Origin: Symsagittifera roscoffensis
Lineage: Eukaryota; Xenacoelomorpha; Acoela; Convolutidae
DNA length: 64,000 nucleotides
Assembly (NCBI RefSeq): GCF_963678635.1
Contig: NC_087065.1
Location: 49,672,952 to 49,736,951 of the forward strand
Direction: 5' to 3'
Under the pieces are notes generated by a model. It searched no databases and had not been told where the DNA came from. It saw nothing but the letters and a program-made list of their open reading frames with translations. Position numbers and translations under genes: made by a program. Shown here piece after piece: positions 22,001-31,971 of this stretch. Positions within the stretch are counted from its first letter, which is position 1; every line of letters begins with the position of its first letter.

Positions 22001-25000
22001 GTTTTTTGTACAGAAAACATTGAAAAGCTTCATAAGTTTTGGACAATACCGAACATCATGTGTAAAATTTGAGTCGTACAAATTATTACGACCAATAAAC
22101 TTGCCGCCTCAATTCAATTTGGAACAAATTTGTTGTGCGGGATAATTCGCCACGCATAAATAATTCGCTTTACATTTTTAGCATTGTCAATAAAAGCTTC
22201 AAAGCGCGCATACTTAAGTCCGGAACATAGCCAAACTGGCAACTTTTAAACTTCCAGAACTTTACAAAAATTGATCGGAAGTAAAAATATCTTTTTAAAT
22301 ATCTTATTCCTCAATGGGGTATAAAAAATATTGATGAAAATTATTTTTTCGATCGCCGAAATTTGACAGAATAAGAAAAACACACCAAGCATAAAAATTC
22401 CGTTTTCTTCGAAAACGGGCACAATAAGCAGTCAAACAGAGAAAAATCAAATTTAAACGTGAACAATGTTAAGGACTTTTCCTGATAAAAATCACGACCC
22501 AAATAAATGTCTTCACTACGTTACTTGACACTTATTTAGTTCAATTCTTTCCACTTTCTATAATCATGATTTTGCGGATTCGTTACCCTATAATCCATTG
22601 ATAATAATTTGACAAAACTTTATTCCAAAAAATGCAGATGAATTACCTGTAAGAGATTCGGCATCACGTTTTCTACAGTACATGCAGGGGGGTCCTTGCA
22701 TGTGAGTCCCCACCCTACAGCAGTGACCCACTCTTTTTGCGCTGGATGGTTTGTGCTGTTTTTGGGCAGAGCGATTGGACTCACAGAATGAGAAAACTTG
22801 ATTGGTTCTTCCAATTTGATCAAAACTAAGTCCACGTTTAGATTGCTGTGGAATATTATTTGGTATGTAGATTTGTCGAGAGCTACAGGCTGTGGATTTC
22901 GGTTACTACGTCCTTTCATCAAATGGATGTCTGTTGTTTCGAGATTTCTTTTTTCCAGACAATGGCGAGCAGTAAGAACTAAACCAGGAAACAAAAATCT
23001 CAATATCAGCAACATAAAGACGATAAAAAGCAAGTATTTATTGATGTTCCACCAATATTTTGAAAAAGTGTACCAAATATCTGACTCGCCGCTCGCCGTA
23101 GACATTGCATTGAAAATGAATCTTAAAATAGTCTATCCTAACCAGTCAAGCAATCAAAAGAAGAACTAGGAATTTCTAGTACGGATAAACTGCAGATTAT
23201 GAGAACTGGATACAATCCGGGTCAAAATTTTCTGGAATCAGGTGAACAATCTCCTTCGTAATTCAAATTTGAGCATCCTAAATGCACGCCTTACTACTTG
23301 AATACGTCATTTAGTTTTAGAGGGGAGATAGTTCATTTGGTCTATTAAGGACGAGATTGTTCACATGGCCCTTTTGATGAAAGGGAAGAAATTAGCTCAA
23401 TTTTCAATTTCATTGCTCAACAAACCACAGCAAATTGATACCCAAAGGTTACTAGGATTTGGCCAATCTGCTTTTCTTTTCATTGCAAAGTTGGGTTCTC
23501 TAATCCTCATTCATCACCCACTAGATCTGCTATCAGCATGTCTAAATCATGTCTATTTTATATAACACTGCAAGCAGCGACAAACTTTGGAGACAGCTTA
23601 CTGTGAAAAAATTGATGAAACTACGAAAGCAATGGTTTAAAAGTTGAGCTAATTCTTCTCGTTTTTCTTCAGTTTGGCTCCTGTAGGACTTTTTCTAAGC
23701 ATTTGTCATTGAAAACAAATCAATAAAAAGAGGGCCAATGTTGAACCCAGAAGCGAAAGATTTCACGGGATGTTTTATATTAAACTCTACCTCCAGTCAA
23801 GGTCCGCGATTTACGTCAAGACTTTCGTGGCCTATTCTTGCCATCACCAGACGTTCGCGACCAAAACTTGGCATTTCCGAACTTCCGATGCGATTTCTGC
23901 GTCCACGAAGGAAATGGCGCGAACGGTTTATTTCAGGAAATGGCGCGCAAACCGAGAGGCAGAATAAACATAGGCCTTGTCCAGATTTATGAGTCCAAAA
24001 CGATCTGTCATGACGTTTGCGACTAACGTGGAGACGGTACAACCGGCGCGACTTGACATGCAGAGGCTCGAAATGCACGATGAATATCGGTCCTGTCTAG
24101 ACTCTCGCAACAGAAAATCAGAGCGGCTTTCGAGATCAAAGTGGAGACTGCGCAATTCGACATGCAGTGGCTAATATCGGCCCTGTCTTACCTTTTCGGT
24201 ACCAAAAAAACCGTTGCGACTTATGCGACCAAGCTAAAGGCTGCGAGACAAGGGCGAGCCGATATGCAGCGAGACGACTGGCGTAACCAACATCGGCTTG
24301 TCCCGACATATTTACGATTTGATTTTCTGGCCTAGGCAGTTTCGCAAGTTCAGAGGTCACGGTAGACATTGCAAAAGAATGAAGTAACCTGAAAAGAATT
24401 GCTAAAACATGAAATGCGCTTTGTGGAATCCAATTATTTTTCGGGCACTCATTAAAAGCCATTTCTTATGTCAAACTCCGATTTTCTATAAAACAGTTTC
24501 GGAAGAAATACTTATCCCATCTGCTCAATTTCAAAAAAACAAACAAAGTTTCAATTTCGATACTTTTTGGTAAGCATTTTTAATGTTACTTTCTATTTTG
24601 AAATTGTCTCAGATTTTTTTTACCAAGAAAGTTTCATTACCTGGCCAAATTGTGTATTTTTTGAATTGTAAGCGGACTCCGTAACAGACCAAAATCAGAT
24701 TTGACACAGAATCCGCAACATTGTTAGTTTTCAGAGAGAACAAATAGCTAAAACATTGTATTGCTCAAAATCGCTCCACAAGCAGCTTATTTTGCAGAAT
24801 CCGCAACAGAAGTAAGCGGAATCGCAAACAGTTTGTAAAACCCACAAACAAACAACAATATATGCGTTTGGTAAATTTGCGCTGTCACGGATTCCGCAAC
24901 TGTACGCAAAAATTGCAAACTGTAAGCGGAATCCGCAAATTGTATGCGGAAGCTAATTTTTTTTGCAGAATCCAGTAACAAACATAGTTACGTCTTTCAA

Positions 25001-28000
25001 TTTAATCCATTTTTTTTACCAAGCTTGTGGGTCGTCAGCAAGTTCAACCTCAATTACTGCCAATATTTTGAAATCAATAGCTAAATCCACCGTTCCTTTC
25101 CAATTTAATTTCAATCTCAAATACTGAAGATACTGAAGTGAAAATGCTGAAGTAAAATAATTCATCACTTAGGATGCTGAATTATAAATAACCTACAAAT
25201 AATATCATTTTAACCTAGATTTCATCGCAATATTTTCATGTTTTCATGATTTTTAAGTTAAGTTTAAGATTGAAGGCAAGACTTAATCCAAAATTCAGTT
25301 TAAATTCCAAGATAAAAACAGTACGAGTTATTGAACAGTAAGAATCCGCGACAAAACTAATGTGCCGACAAAAGTTACTTTACACTTTTTTGTACGCGGA
25401 ATCAACGGAATTTTTGTAGGTGGAACCCAATTACATTTGTGAACATGTCAAAAGACTTGCTCCGACTTGCAGTGACTCACAGATACCACATTGTGAGCCT
25501 AGCTGTTGCACACTTTCGCTTAGTGATACTTTATAAGTTAAAAAAGAGTCGAAATATTCAGGGTTTTGTCCCGATATCAGCAGACTTTTTCAGATAAAAC
25601 TAATAATAATCAAACTGATAGATGAATTTTTTGAAGATACATATTTCTCAGCGACGGTTTGTTACAATGACAATTTTTTTTTATAAAACATAATTTATCA
25701 AATGTAAACGGAACTTTAAAATTTTACAGTCTGTTAGAAAGCGCCGTTTTAAATTCGAAATAACCACGCAATCTGAAAACATTTTTAAAAGCTTTTATGA
25801 AACTACAGAATTTGTAAGAAATCACTGTGAAATGGAAGGCTACTTAAGTATTCTGAAATTATGCTGCCACCACATGTGGATCCCCCAATGGACAGACACA
25901 CAGACCAAGGGTGATCAGTTATGTCTGCGTCCACTCCATTGATGATTCTCTCTCCAGCATAAGCAGAGTTCCCACTGACGGACGTTCCGGGGAAGGGCTT
26001 GGGCAAGCACCCGGGGTTTGGATCTCTGTAGTCGTCACTCCAGCAAATTTGGTCGTTCTGTAAAAACACAGAGACCGTTTTTTGAGATTAAGATTGAGTG
26101 CAACACAGCTTTGATTAGAAGCATCAAGGAGAGGGAATGACTTCTTAAAAAACAATTGTTTTAACTTATGATTTCGATCTCAGATTTATACAACATGTAG
26201 ATGGCACAGTGGACCAAAAAACGCTCGCTAAACGAGTTTGTGAAGTTCTAAGCTATTTTAGTTTCGAGCATTGGCAGTTTTCATTCATTCCAGCTGTTTT
26301 TATGCATTTTATCTACTAAAATTGCAAGTTGAAATCTATTATGTTCAATCTTAGGTTGAATCAAAATTTTTGCGCCCTATTTGAAAACCACGCTGACCGA
26401 ACTCATAGCCGAACTCAATTTTCAGCTCAGACATTTGCGACGAAAAAATGGAGTCGCAACTCTCAATCTCGGTACCAGATTGGTACGGTTATTCAGTAGA
26501 TAAGTTCTTCAGACTCTACCCGCGGGCAGCAACCCTGTTAGCCTTATTAACCCGGAACAGCTATTTAAAAAACTTACCGCACATGTAGTAACACCTTGAT
26601 ATTGTTGGTTTGAATTTGATTCACATATAAATGTCTGTTCACTCTCACACTTCACTTGATTCAAACTCACTCCTTCTTTCTGTGACGTCATCAGACACGG
26701 AGATTGGTACAAAAAGAGAGCATTCCTGGTCGACAAGGGCTTAACTTCATTTTGATTTACATTTTTTTCGAATCTGTTCTCAAAAAAGCCAGAGAATTTG
26801 CCTGCTTTATTCTGCCTGATGGTCAACCTGGCTTCTATCCAAGATAAGCTTTCTGCTCTGAAATAGTCAAAATCTGCGATTTAAAGTCTTATAGCAGAAA
26901 AATATTTGTACAGAATTTTTTGACTTCCAAAGTTTCAATTAAATTTTCTTCCAACACAGAGAGAAAAAATCATCAAATAAGGTGCTTATAATTATAATTA
27001 ATATTCAATAGAAATTTTTTTTGTCGGGTTTTGAACCGATTTCCCTGAAACTTGCTAAGTAAAATGAACCGTTGGATTTTTGTTGATAACGACTTTTTTG
27101 ATAATCATTTTTTCTATATCTCCCAACACGCAGAAATTTTAAGCAAGTTTTGTTATTCATTAACAGCTGTCCGACTAGTTTTACCAAGTAACTTAATCTA
27201 GATGATGTATTCACTAAAGCAAAAATTTTGATGAACTCTATGAACATTGATTGCGTTGTTGCGAACATGCTTAAAGCTAAGATATCTAGATGCGGTGGGT
27301 TCTCGAAAAAAAGCTTAAAGTTTTTTTTTCAAACGTATCGAGAGCTCCCCGGAAAAAACGAAAAAAGACCGCAGAAAATTGATAGGAAAATAAAGTCCAA
27401 GCTAACGTTTTAAGACAACTTTCGATAAAAATGGAAAAATCTTGCTAACCCTGGCCTCAGAAATGTTATGAATATGAATCAAAGATAGTTATACAAAAAA
27501 TTATGTCCCATCGGCCATAAAAGGATTTCAGATAAAAACTCCACCCTGATTATATTTTTGCAGAAAATAGGAAAATTTTCAACCCCAAATAGGCTCCTCA
27601 TGTCTTCTTCTGAATAAAATTTTAGCTCAAGAGAGAAAAGCCTTTAGAAACTAGTGGTAACAAGTATACCGCCACAATACCAAATACACTGGGCGACCAA
27701 AAAATAAACTAGATTCTTCAAGAAAACGACTTTGCCAAAAAATTAATTATTCTGAAGAAAAAATTAATGCAACTAAATGCTTTTCTCTTAAGGCTTGTGA
27801 TCAAAAATTTTTCATTGTCTGAAAACGACATTTTTGAAAACCACGTCAGAGCTACGAAATTCATAAAACATTGATCTGTATTGCCTGTAAACACCTAAAA
27901 TTTATATTTTATATTAAGAGCTGAGGGATGCAATTCCAGACAAATATTTTGCGCGCAGTTTAAAAGTTTCTCCTGAATAAGCAAAAAAATTGAACTTCTT

Positions 28001-28648
28001 GTAAGTTGTATTCGAGTTTTTTGCACTTTTTGTCAGCTCCACAAAAGCAATTAGGTACATCATATTATCAGTGGAAAACTAAAAAAAAAACATTTCACAA
28101 TTTATTTCACAAAATTTCTGCAATATTGTTTTTTAAGTTTTCCTCTGTATATACTAGGCGGTATTTAAACGCAAGGTGGACATTTTAATGCTAAATATTT
28201 TTAAAACAAATTGTTGCAAAAATTTTGACAGCATTTGAATACGATGACACAATACTCAGCATTTGACGTTTCAGACAGTTGAATCTTGCAAAGCATTGTC
28301 AAAACTGATGGTTTTGATTTGACTGAGATTGGTCAATATATTTTTCACGTCAAGCTTTTTTTCATTGGCTCCATTTTCTCTGACCTGCAGTTCATTAATT
28401 AATAGGGACTGTCAACTTCAGTTGCTTACAAGAATTTGTTGAGAAAAAAAAACAACTTGCGTAACTCACCCGGCTTGCAAGTTAGATTGACATCTGGTGC
28501 AAATAGCCAAAGAAATATCGAAAGCGCTGGATCCAATTTTTATCTGAGGCGAAATTGAAACTGTGTGTTTTGACCCTCTGACGCGCAACAAAAATAGAAT
28601 TTGGGGTGCGAGCAGAATAAATAGGTAAGTAAATTTCAATTTAACCAT
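18656..28648 (-). CDS. Secreted C-type lectin-like / trypsin-like serine protease, six exons
   Basis: Six exons join with matching phases: 28648-28470, 26857-26578, 26057-25844, 22978-22647, 20547-20334 and 19005-18656 (1569 bases, about 522 residues). Order of parts: a hydrophobic signal peptide, a C-type lectin-like domain (ending CLMTSQKEG..CESEQTFICE), a short cysteine-containing linker, an activation site GERIINGVDAD, then a chymotrypsin-fold protease. The catalytic triad is visible as His in LTARHC, Asp in NVDLVLIKL and Ser in SGDSGGAL. Asp in KKDACSGDSGG sits at the position giving trypsin-like cleavage after Arg or Lys. The protein ends with a 55-residue hydrophilic G/K/N-rich segment and a hydrophobic tail (SSVMFTLIAMKLLQF) that looks like a GPI-attachment signal. 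So it is probably a zymogen with a sugar- or protein-binding module, secreted or tethered to the cell surface. The substrate is unknown. An immune or coagulation-like cascade role is only an inference from similar lectin-protease architectures. Confidence 0.82.
19200..19605. mobile_element. CAGYGG-ended hAT-like element inside protease intron 5
   Basis: The left end is CAGCGGATATAGGGGG and the right end is ACATCCGCCCCTG. The body matches 12825-13206. Flanks CTTATACG (19189-19196, a few bases outside the left end) and CTTATAAG are similar but not exact, so the duplication is decayed. The insertion lies between exons 5 and 6. Confidence 0.75.
19790..20000. repeat. Short imperfect repeats of TGCTCGACCG in protease intron 5
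   Basis: The word GACCGTGCTCGACC and variants such as GACCGTTCTCG occur repeatedly between 19820 and 19910, and CTCGACTGTCG follows. Two overlapping + strand open frames here are by-products of this skewed sequence. Confidence 0.45.
20334..20547 (-). CDS. Protease exon 5: catalytic serine
   Basis: The acceptor is weak (AAACAAAAAG) but gives phase 0 and the expected LQ|SVEVRVADREKW join. The exon carries KKDACSGDSGGALECIG, with the catalytic Ser, the specificity Asp and two cysteines. The donor is GAAG|GTTAAG. Two cysteines that normally pair across this region are absent: the first position lies in ADREKWARQY, and the second reads TFFAGG where most trypsins have F-C-A-G. Confidence 0.85.
20548..22646 (-). 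other. Protease intron 4, non-coding
   Basis: The intron is bounded by CAG|GTAATT and AAAAAG. It contains a diverged relative of the 1.04 kb array unit at about 21935-22440 and otherwise AT-rich DNA without recognised features. Confidence 0.6.
21935..22440 (+). repeat. Diverged copy of the 1.04 kb array unit
   Basis: The order of blocks matches the array at 753-4396: GACTGCTCGCATATCAGGGC, then CCTTGAATGTTCCAAC, then AACTTTACAAAAATTGATCGG, then ATAAAAATTCCGTTTTC. Identity is much lower than within the array and there are internal deletions. Confidence 0.65.
22647..22978 (-). CDS. Protease exon 4: catalytic histidine and aspartate
   Basis: The acceptor CCTGGTTTAG gives a codon split after the first base and completes EYLILTARHC across the junction. 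The exon carries LTARHC (His), NVDLVLIKLEEP (Asp) and VTAVGWGLTCKDPPAC, and ends NLLQ with donor CAG|GTAATT. LTARHC has Arg where Ala is usual. Confidence 0.87.
23960..24320. repeat. Degenerate ~115-bp tandem repeats, GC-richer than surroundings
   Basis: The phrase ATCGGYCCTGTCY (and close variants) recurs near 23970, 24085, 24174 and 24290. GAGACGGTAC..CGACTTGACATGCAGAGG recurs as GAGACTGC..TCGACATGCAGTGG. Spacing is about 90-117 bases. Confidence 0.5.
24640..24985. mobile_element. Remnant of the GGCCAAATTGTGCA element
   Basis: It starts CTGGCCAAATTGTG and contains many GCGGAATCCGCAA / GTAAGCGGA words in the order seen inverted at 31430-31760. The second end is not clear. Confidence 0.5.
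25844..26057 (-). CDS. Protease exon 3: linker, activation site and start of catalytic domain
   Basis: The acceptor is TGTGTTTTTACAG. The exon codes NDQICWSDDYRDPNPGC, then the activation cleavage context AGERIINGVDADITDHPWSV, then STCGGSIISEYL. The donor TTAA|GTAGCC is weak, but it is the only one that keeps the frame into exon 4. The cysteines before IING could tie the lectin-bearing heavy part to the protease after activation. Confidence 0.85.
26578..26857 (-). CDS. Protease gene exon 2: C-type lectin-like domain
   Basis: The acceptor is TGACTATTTCAG and the donor is TGTGCG|GTAAGT. The exon codes SLSWIEARLTI, later CLMTSQKEG and CESEQTFICE, the cysteine framework at the end of C-type lectin domains. 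The usual calcium-coordinating E-P-N / W-N-D motifs are not evident, so sugar binding is doubtful. Identification rests on the spacing of the cysteines and the FICE ending. Confidence 0.72.
28470..28648 (-). CDS. Protease gene exon 1: signal peptide and start of lectin domain
   Basis: The ATG at 28646-28648 opens a basic residue followed by a hydrophobic run (FTYLFILLAPQILFLL), a clear signal peptide. The exon goes on with SSAFDISLAICTRCQSNLQA, which fits the first helix and first cysteine of a C-type lectin-like domain. The donor is CCGG|GTGAGT, phase 2, and completes a Gly codon with exon 2. Confidence 0.75.
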
Positions 28649-28780
28649 TATTGTTTTTGATTGTTCTTTTGCACTCCCAAAACAATTTTCATATTGCTCG
28701 AATGATTCCGTGAATTAAGTTTCAATTATTGCACATCAATAATTAATTAAGCCTCATTGCGTCTGAACCATCTCTGGGAA

Positions 28781-28787
28781 TTATATA
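28781..28787 (-). promoter_or_regulatory. Candidate TATA box of the protease gene
   Basis: TATATAA is read on the - strand, about 133 bases before the start codon, with TTCAGAC about 20 bases downstream as a possible initiator. AT-rich DNA yields such matches by chance. Confidence 0.35.
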
Positions 28788-29069
28788 CCAGGTATGTTCA
28801 AGTTTCATCTTAGTGTATAGTTGAGCGATGCAAAAAGCCATCATGCTCTATTTTGCTAAAGCATTCAGTTTTTTTGAAAATCAAAGCTACGCATCTTATA
28901 TAATAACGGGCGTGCTGTCCAAGGAAGCAACACGCAACTAAAGCATAGATATCAAGAATTAATGCAGTCGAAAAAACAATAAGCACAAATTGATAGCACT
29001 GCAGTACAAAGCTCCCGGGTGAAATCGATTGTATGAATCCTTTTCCGTTGTTCTTTCTTGATGTCGTGC

Positions 29070-29240
29070 ATGGAAATTCTTGAAAACCCTGAATAATCCG
29101 ACTGCACTTTAAGGTCGATTCAAAAGTTTTTTGGTTGAAAAATGGAAGACATATGATTGAAAACAAAAGAAAAAAAACCCATTTTATCAATTTTCTACAG
29201 TTTATTCCCCCACACGCTAAGGTAAACTACGCTAATCGAT
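29070..29240 (+). repeat. Fragment related to the 1.04 kb array unit
   Basis: CCCTGAATAATCCGACTGCA and TTAAGGT, then CCCCACACGCTAAGGTA, match the order of the array landmarks CCCTGAATGTTCCGACTGCA and CCCCACACGACAAAT. Confidence 0.55.
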
Positions 29241-29424
29241 CAAGAAAAGTTGTCTTGCTAGATCTTGCAAGATTGTTGCAAATTCTTGTAAACTAACCTA
29301 GTTTGAAATTTTTTTCACAAAAAATTATTTTATTATTCTAAGCACCAGAAAAATACCATAGAGATTCAGTTTGAGTGGGGTCAGAAAGAATTCAAAACTT
29401 TATATACATTTATTTCAAATTTAA

Positions 29425-29720
29425 ATGGGCCAATTGTGCACTGAAAAGGCGCACAATTTTGTGTCAGTATGTTCCTGGATTCGAATCTTTAAAGATGTTC
29501 CTAAATGTAATTGGATTCCACATACAAAATTTTTGCGGACTCCGCATACAAATACCTGTAACGTGAATTTTATCGGCACATTTATTGTGTCGCGGATTTC
29601 GCAACAAGCTAATTTAGCTAGTTGTTCATGTTTCTATAACTGTAATTGAAGTTCGCAAAATGTAAGTGGCTTCCGAATTTTGTAAATTACTGAGCTTGCA
29701 TATGAACCATTGAAAACTAG
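29425..29720 (+). mobile_element. Remnant of the GGCCAAATTGTGCA element
   Basis: GGCCAATTGTGCACTG then GGCGCACAATTTTGTGTC match the left end of the element at 30458. Words such as TGCGGACTCCGCA and TCGCGGATTTCGCAA follow. Confidence 0.55.
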
Positions 29721-30829
29721 AGCTGGAATTGTTTGTTATCTATAGCAATGCGGAACTTATAAACAAGGACTTAACCATTGTCAGTGGAGTCTACGAACAA
29801 ACCTTAAAACAATGCCCGGGTTGACCAAAAGTGCTAGTCATACAGTTTTCATTAAACAAAAAATGCTAATCATACACTTTTTCATGCAATTCCATAAGTA
29901 CAAAAAATTGCATGAGAGGTCTATAATTAGTATTTTTTCATATATGGAAATTGTATGACTAGCATTTTTCCATCAACCAAAAATATTGATTTTTTACATT
30001 TAAATTTCTCATAGTTTTTTTGGTTGTGTTCGTAACCGAAAACAAGGGACATAAATCTTGGTTACTCAAACGTAGTAACCAAAGGTTTGCCCGTCTCGCA
30101 TTAAAAATGCTTTGGAAACAGCCTGAAAAGTTTTAATTTGTCTCACACAAATAAAATAACGAAAACAACAAACTTTTATATTTTGGCAAAAAATTTCAAA
30201 AATGATTGTTTCTAAAATTTGAATTTCTAATTACTAGACATTGATCAAGGCATAGAAAAACATGTCATATCAAAAAAAGAGGAGTTTAAGTGTTTTTGAA
30301 AAAAAAATATGAGGAGAAAAGGAAAAAGATCCATTATTAGTATATCCAATGGTGGCAATTTTGGTGGCAATTTCAAAAACTCTTTGAAAAGTTTTTGTCG
30401 TCGCCATCAAAAACATGCTACTCATACATTTTCCATATATGGAAATTGTGTCATTACGAGGCCAAATTGTGCACTGGATAGGCGCACAATTTTGTGTCTG
30501 TATGTTCACAAGCAATTATAGCTAGTTGTTCTGGATTCCGCAACTGTAAGTGGATTCCGCAAAATGTGAGTGGATTTCGCAAATGCAAGCGATTCCCCAA
30601 ACTGTAGAGGAATTCAGAAATTTGTTTATTACTGAACTTGCATCTGCACTTGCGGAATTTAAAAGCAAGGACTTAACCATTGTCAGCGGAATCCACGTAC
30701 AAATCTTAAAAAATTGGTTAAATTAATCGATAGATGTCACATTTTTGTTTTGCAAGTTTATTTTGGGATCATAGTTTTGGAATCACTACACCGAATAAAC
30801 TCAATGAGTTAATCCGGTAATAGGGTCAA

Positions 30830-31275
30830 TTGTTTCGATAATTGGGATTCATTATTGGGTTGACATATCGCCGAGTTGGGTCAGTGTTTGGGATTCTGGA
30901 TTTGAGATTCAGTAATTGGGATTTTGTATTTGAGAATCAGTATTTGGGAGCGTGAATTCAAATCATGAAAGTAGTTTTTGGGATGAGATGACAGAGTCCT
31001 GAAGAGATATCGCCAAATTAGTTCTGTATTTGGGATTCAGTAGTTAGGATTCAGTATTTGGGATTCAGTATTTGGGAGTATGGAATTCAAATCAAGAAAG
31101 TAGTTTTTAGGATGAGATTACAGAGTCCTGAAAAGATATCGCCAAATTAGTTCAGTATTTGGGATTCAGTAGTTAGGATTCAGTATTTGGGATTCAGAAT
31201 TTGAGATTCAGTATTTGGGAGTGTGAATTCCTTTTATGAATATAGTATTTAGGATGAGATCACAGAGTGAAATCA
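30830..31275. repeat. ~130-bp tandem repeats containing TTTGGGATTCAGTA words
   Basis: Three imperfect units carry GAAAGTAGTTTTTGGGATGAG (30966), its variant at 31096 and a third at about 31237. Between them are short runs of TATTTGGGATTCAGTA. Confidence 0.75.
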
Positions 31276-31419
31276 TGAGTCAGCTGTTCAAGTCTTTCTG
31301 AATAGCTAACTCACAATAATAAACAAATTTAGAGCTCTGAATGTCTAATTCTCAAGGAAATGTATATTCCTAAAGATATAACTTTAAGCGCTACTGCACA
31401 TACATATACGTAAACGGAA

Positions 31420-31515
31420 TCCGGATTCCACTTACAATTTGCGGATTCCACTTACAATTTGCGGATTCCACTTACAGTTTGCGGATTCCACTTACAACTT
31501 GCGGATTCCGCAACA
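31420..31515. repeat. 19-20 bp minisatellite, about 4-5 copies
   Basis: The unit GCGGATTCCACTTACAATTT is repeated head to tail with few changes, then runs into GCGGATTCCGCAACAG. Confidence 0.8.
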
Positions 31516-31971
31516 GCTCAACTAAACTATACACATGTCTTTCTATTTGTTTGTGGATTCCGCAAATACGCTTGCGGATTCCGCAATTTTGCCTATTTTT
31601 GGAGCAATTTTGAACGGTACAGTGTTTTAGGTGTTTGTTTGTGGAATCCAAAACAGCAAAGAAGATCAAAGAAATGTAGCAATTTGGCTGATTCCGCGAC
31701 AAATCTGATTTTGGCCTGTTGCAGAATCCGCATACAATGCACATAATGCACAATTTGGCCTCTGATCAGCATTTTTTTGACGAAAAGTTTTTCTTTTTTA
31801 TGTAGTACGATACACCGAATTTTATGCCAAAACAAGAGAAACGTTTTTCGAAAATTCGACGACACCATTTTAGCAAAACGTATGAAATTTGTATGATCAG
31901 TTTTTTTTTCATAGACTTAGTTTATGGAATTGTATGATTAGCATTTTTGGTCTATGGAGGTCAACCCGGTG

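Larger units (their letters stand above)
22979..25843 (-). other. Protease intron 3, non-coding
   Basis: The intron contains a GC-richer block with degenerate repeats (23780-24330) and a remnant rich in GCGGAATCCGCAA words (24640-24985). The overlapping open frames on both strands at 23738-24462 fall in the GC-rich block and show no domain. Confidence 0.6.
30458..31762. mobile_element. Inserted TIR element with perfect 16-bp ends
   Basis: The left end GAGGCCAAATTGTGCA and right end TGCACAATTTGGCCTC are exact inverted repeats. The related copy at 62636-63508 is continuous across this site, which defines the insertion. The interior holds two tandem-repeat tracts (30830-31275 and 31420-31515). 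No target duplication could be recognised and no coding frame is present. Confidence 0.75.
29815..31971. mobile_element. TIR element with CCGGGTTGACC ends, interrupted by another element
   Basis: The left end is CCCGGGTTGACCAAAAGTGC and the right end is the inverted GGTCTATGGAGGTCAACCCGG. Subterminal words such as ATGCTAATCATACA and TGTATGACTAGCATTTTT repeat in both orientations. The body 29815-30457 plus 31763-31971 matches, inverted, the shorter copy at 62636-63508. The extra 1.3 kb at 30458-31762 is a later insertion. No transposase frame is seen. Confidence 0.75.

Noticed and set aside
22979-23105. A transmembrane helix before LTARHC
   Set aside because: The hydrophobic residues are translated intron. 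The acceptor CCTGGTTTAG at 22979 removes them and restores the expected EYLILTARHC.
23738-24462. Six overlapping open frames on both strands
   Set aside because: They fall in a GC-richer repeat block inside a protease intron, where stop codons are rarer by composition. No domain or splice signal supports them.
30830-31515. CRISPR-like array of short repeats
   Set aside because: Repeats are directly adjacent and degenerate, without unique equal-length spacers, and the DNA is eukaryotic.
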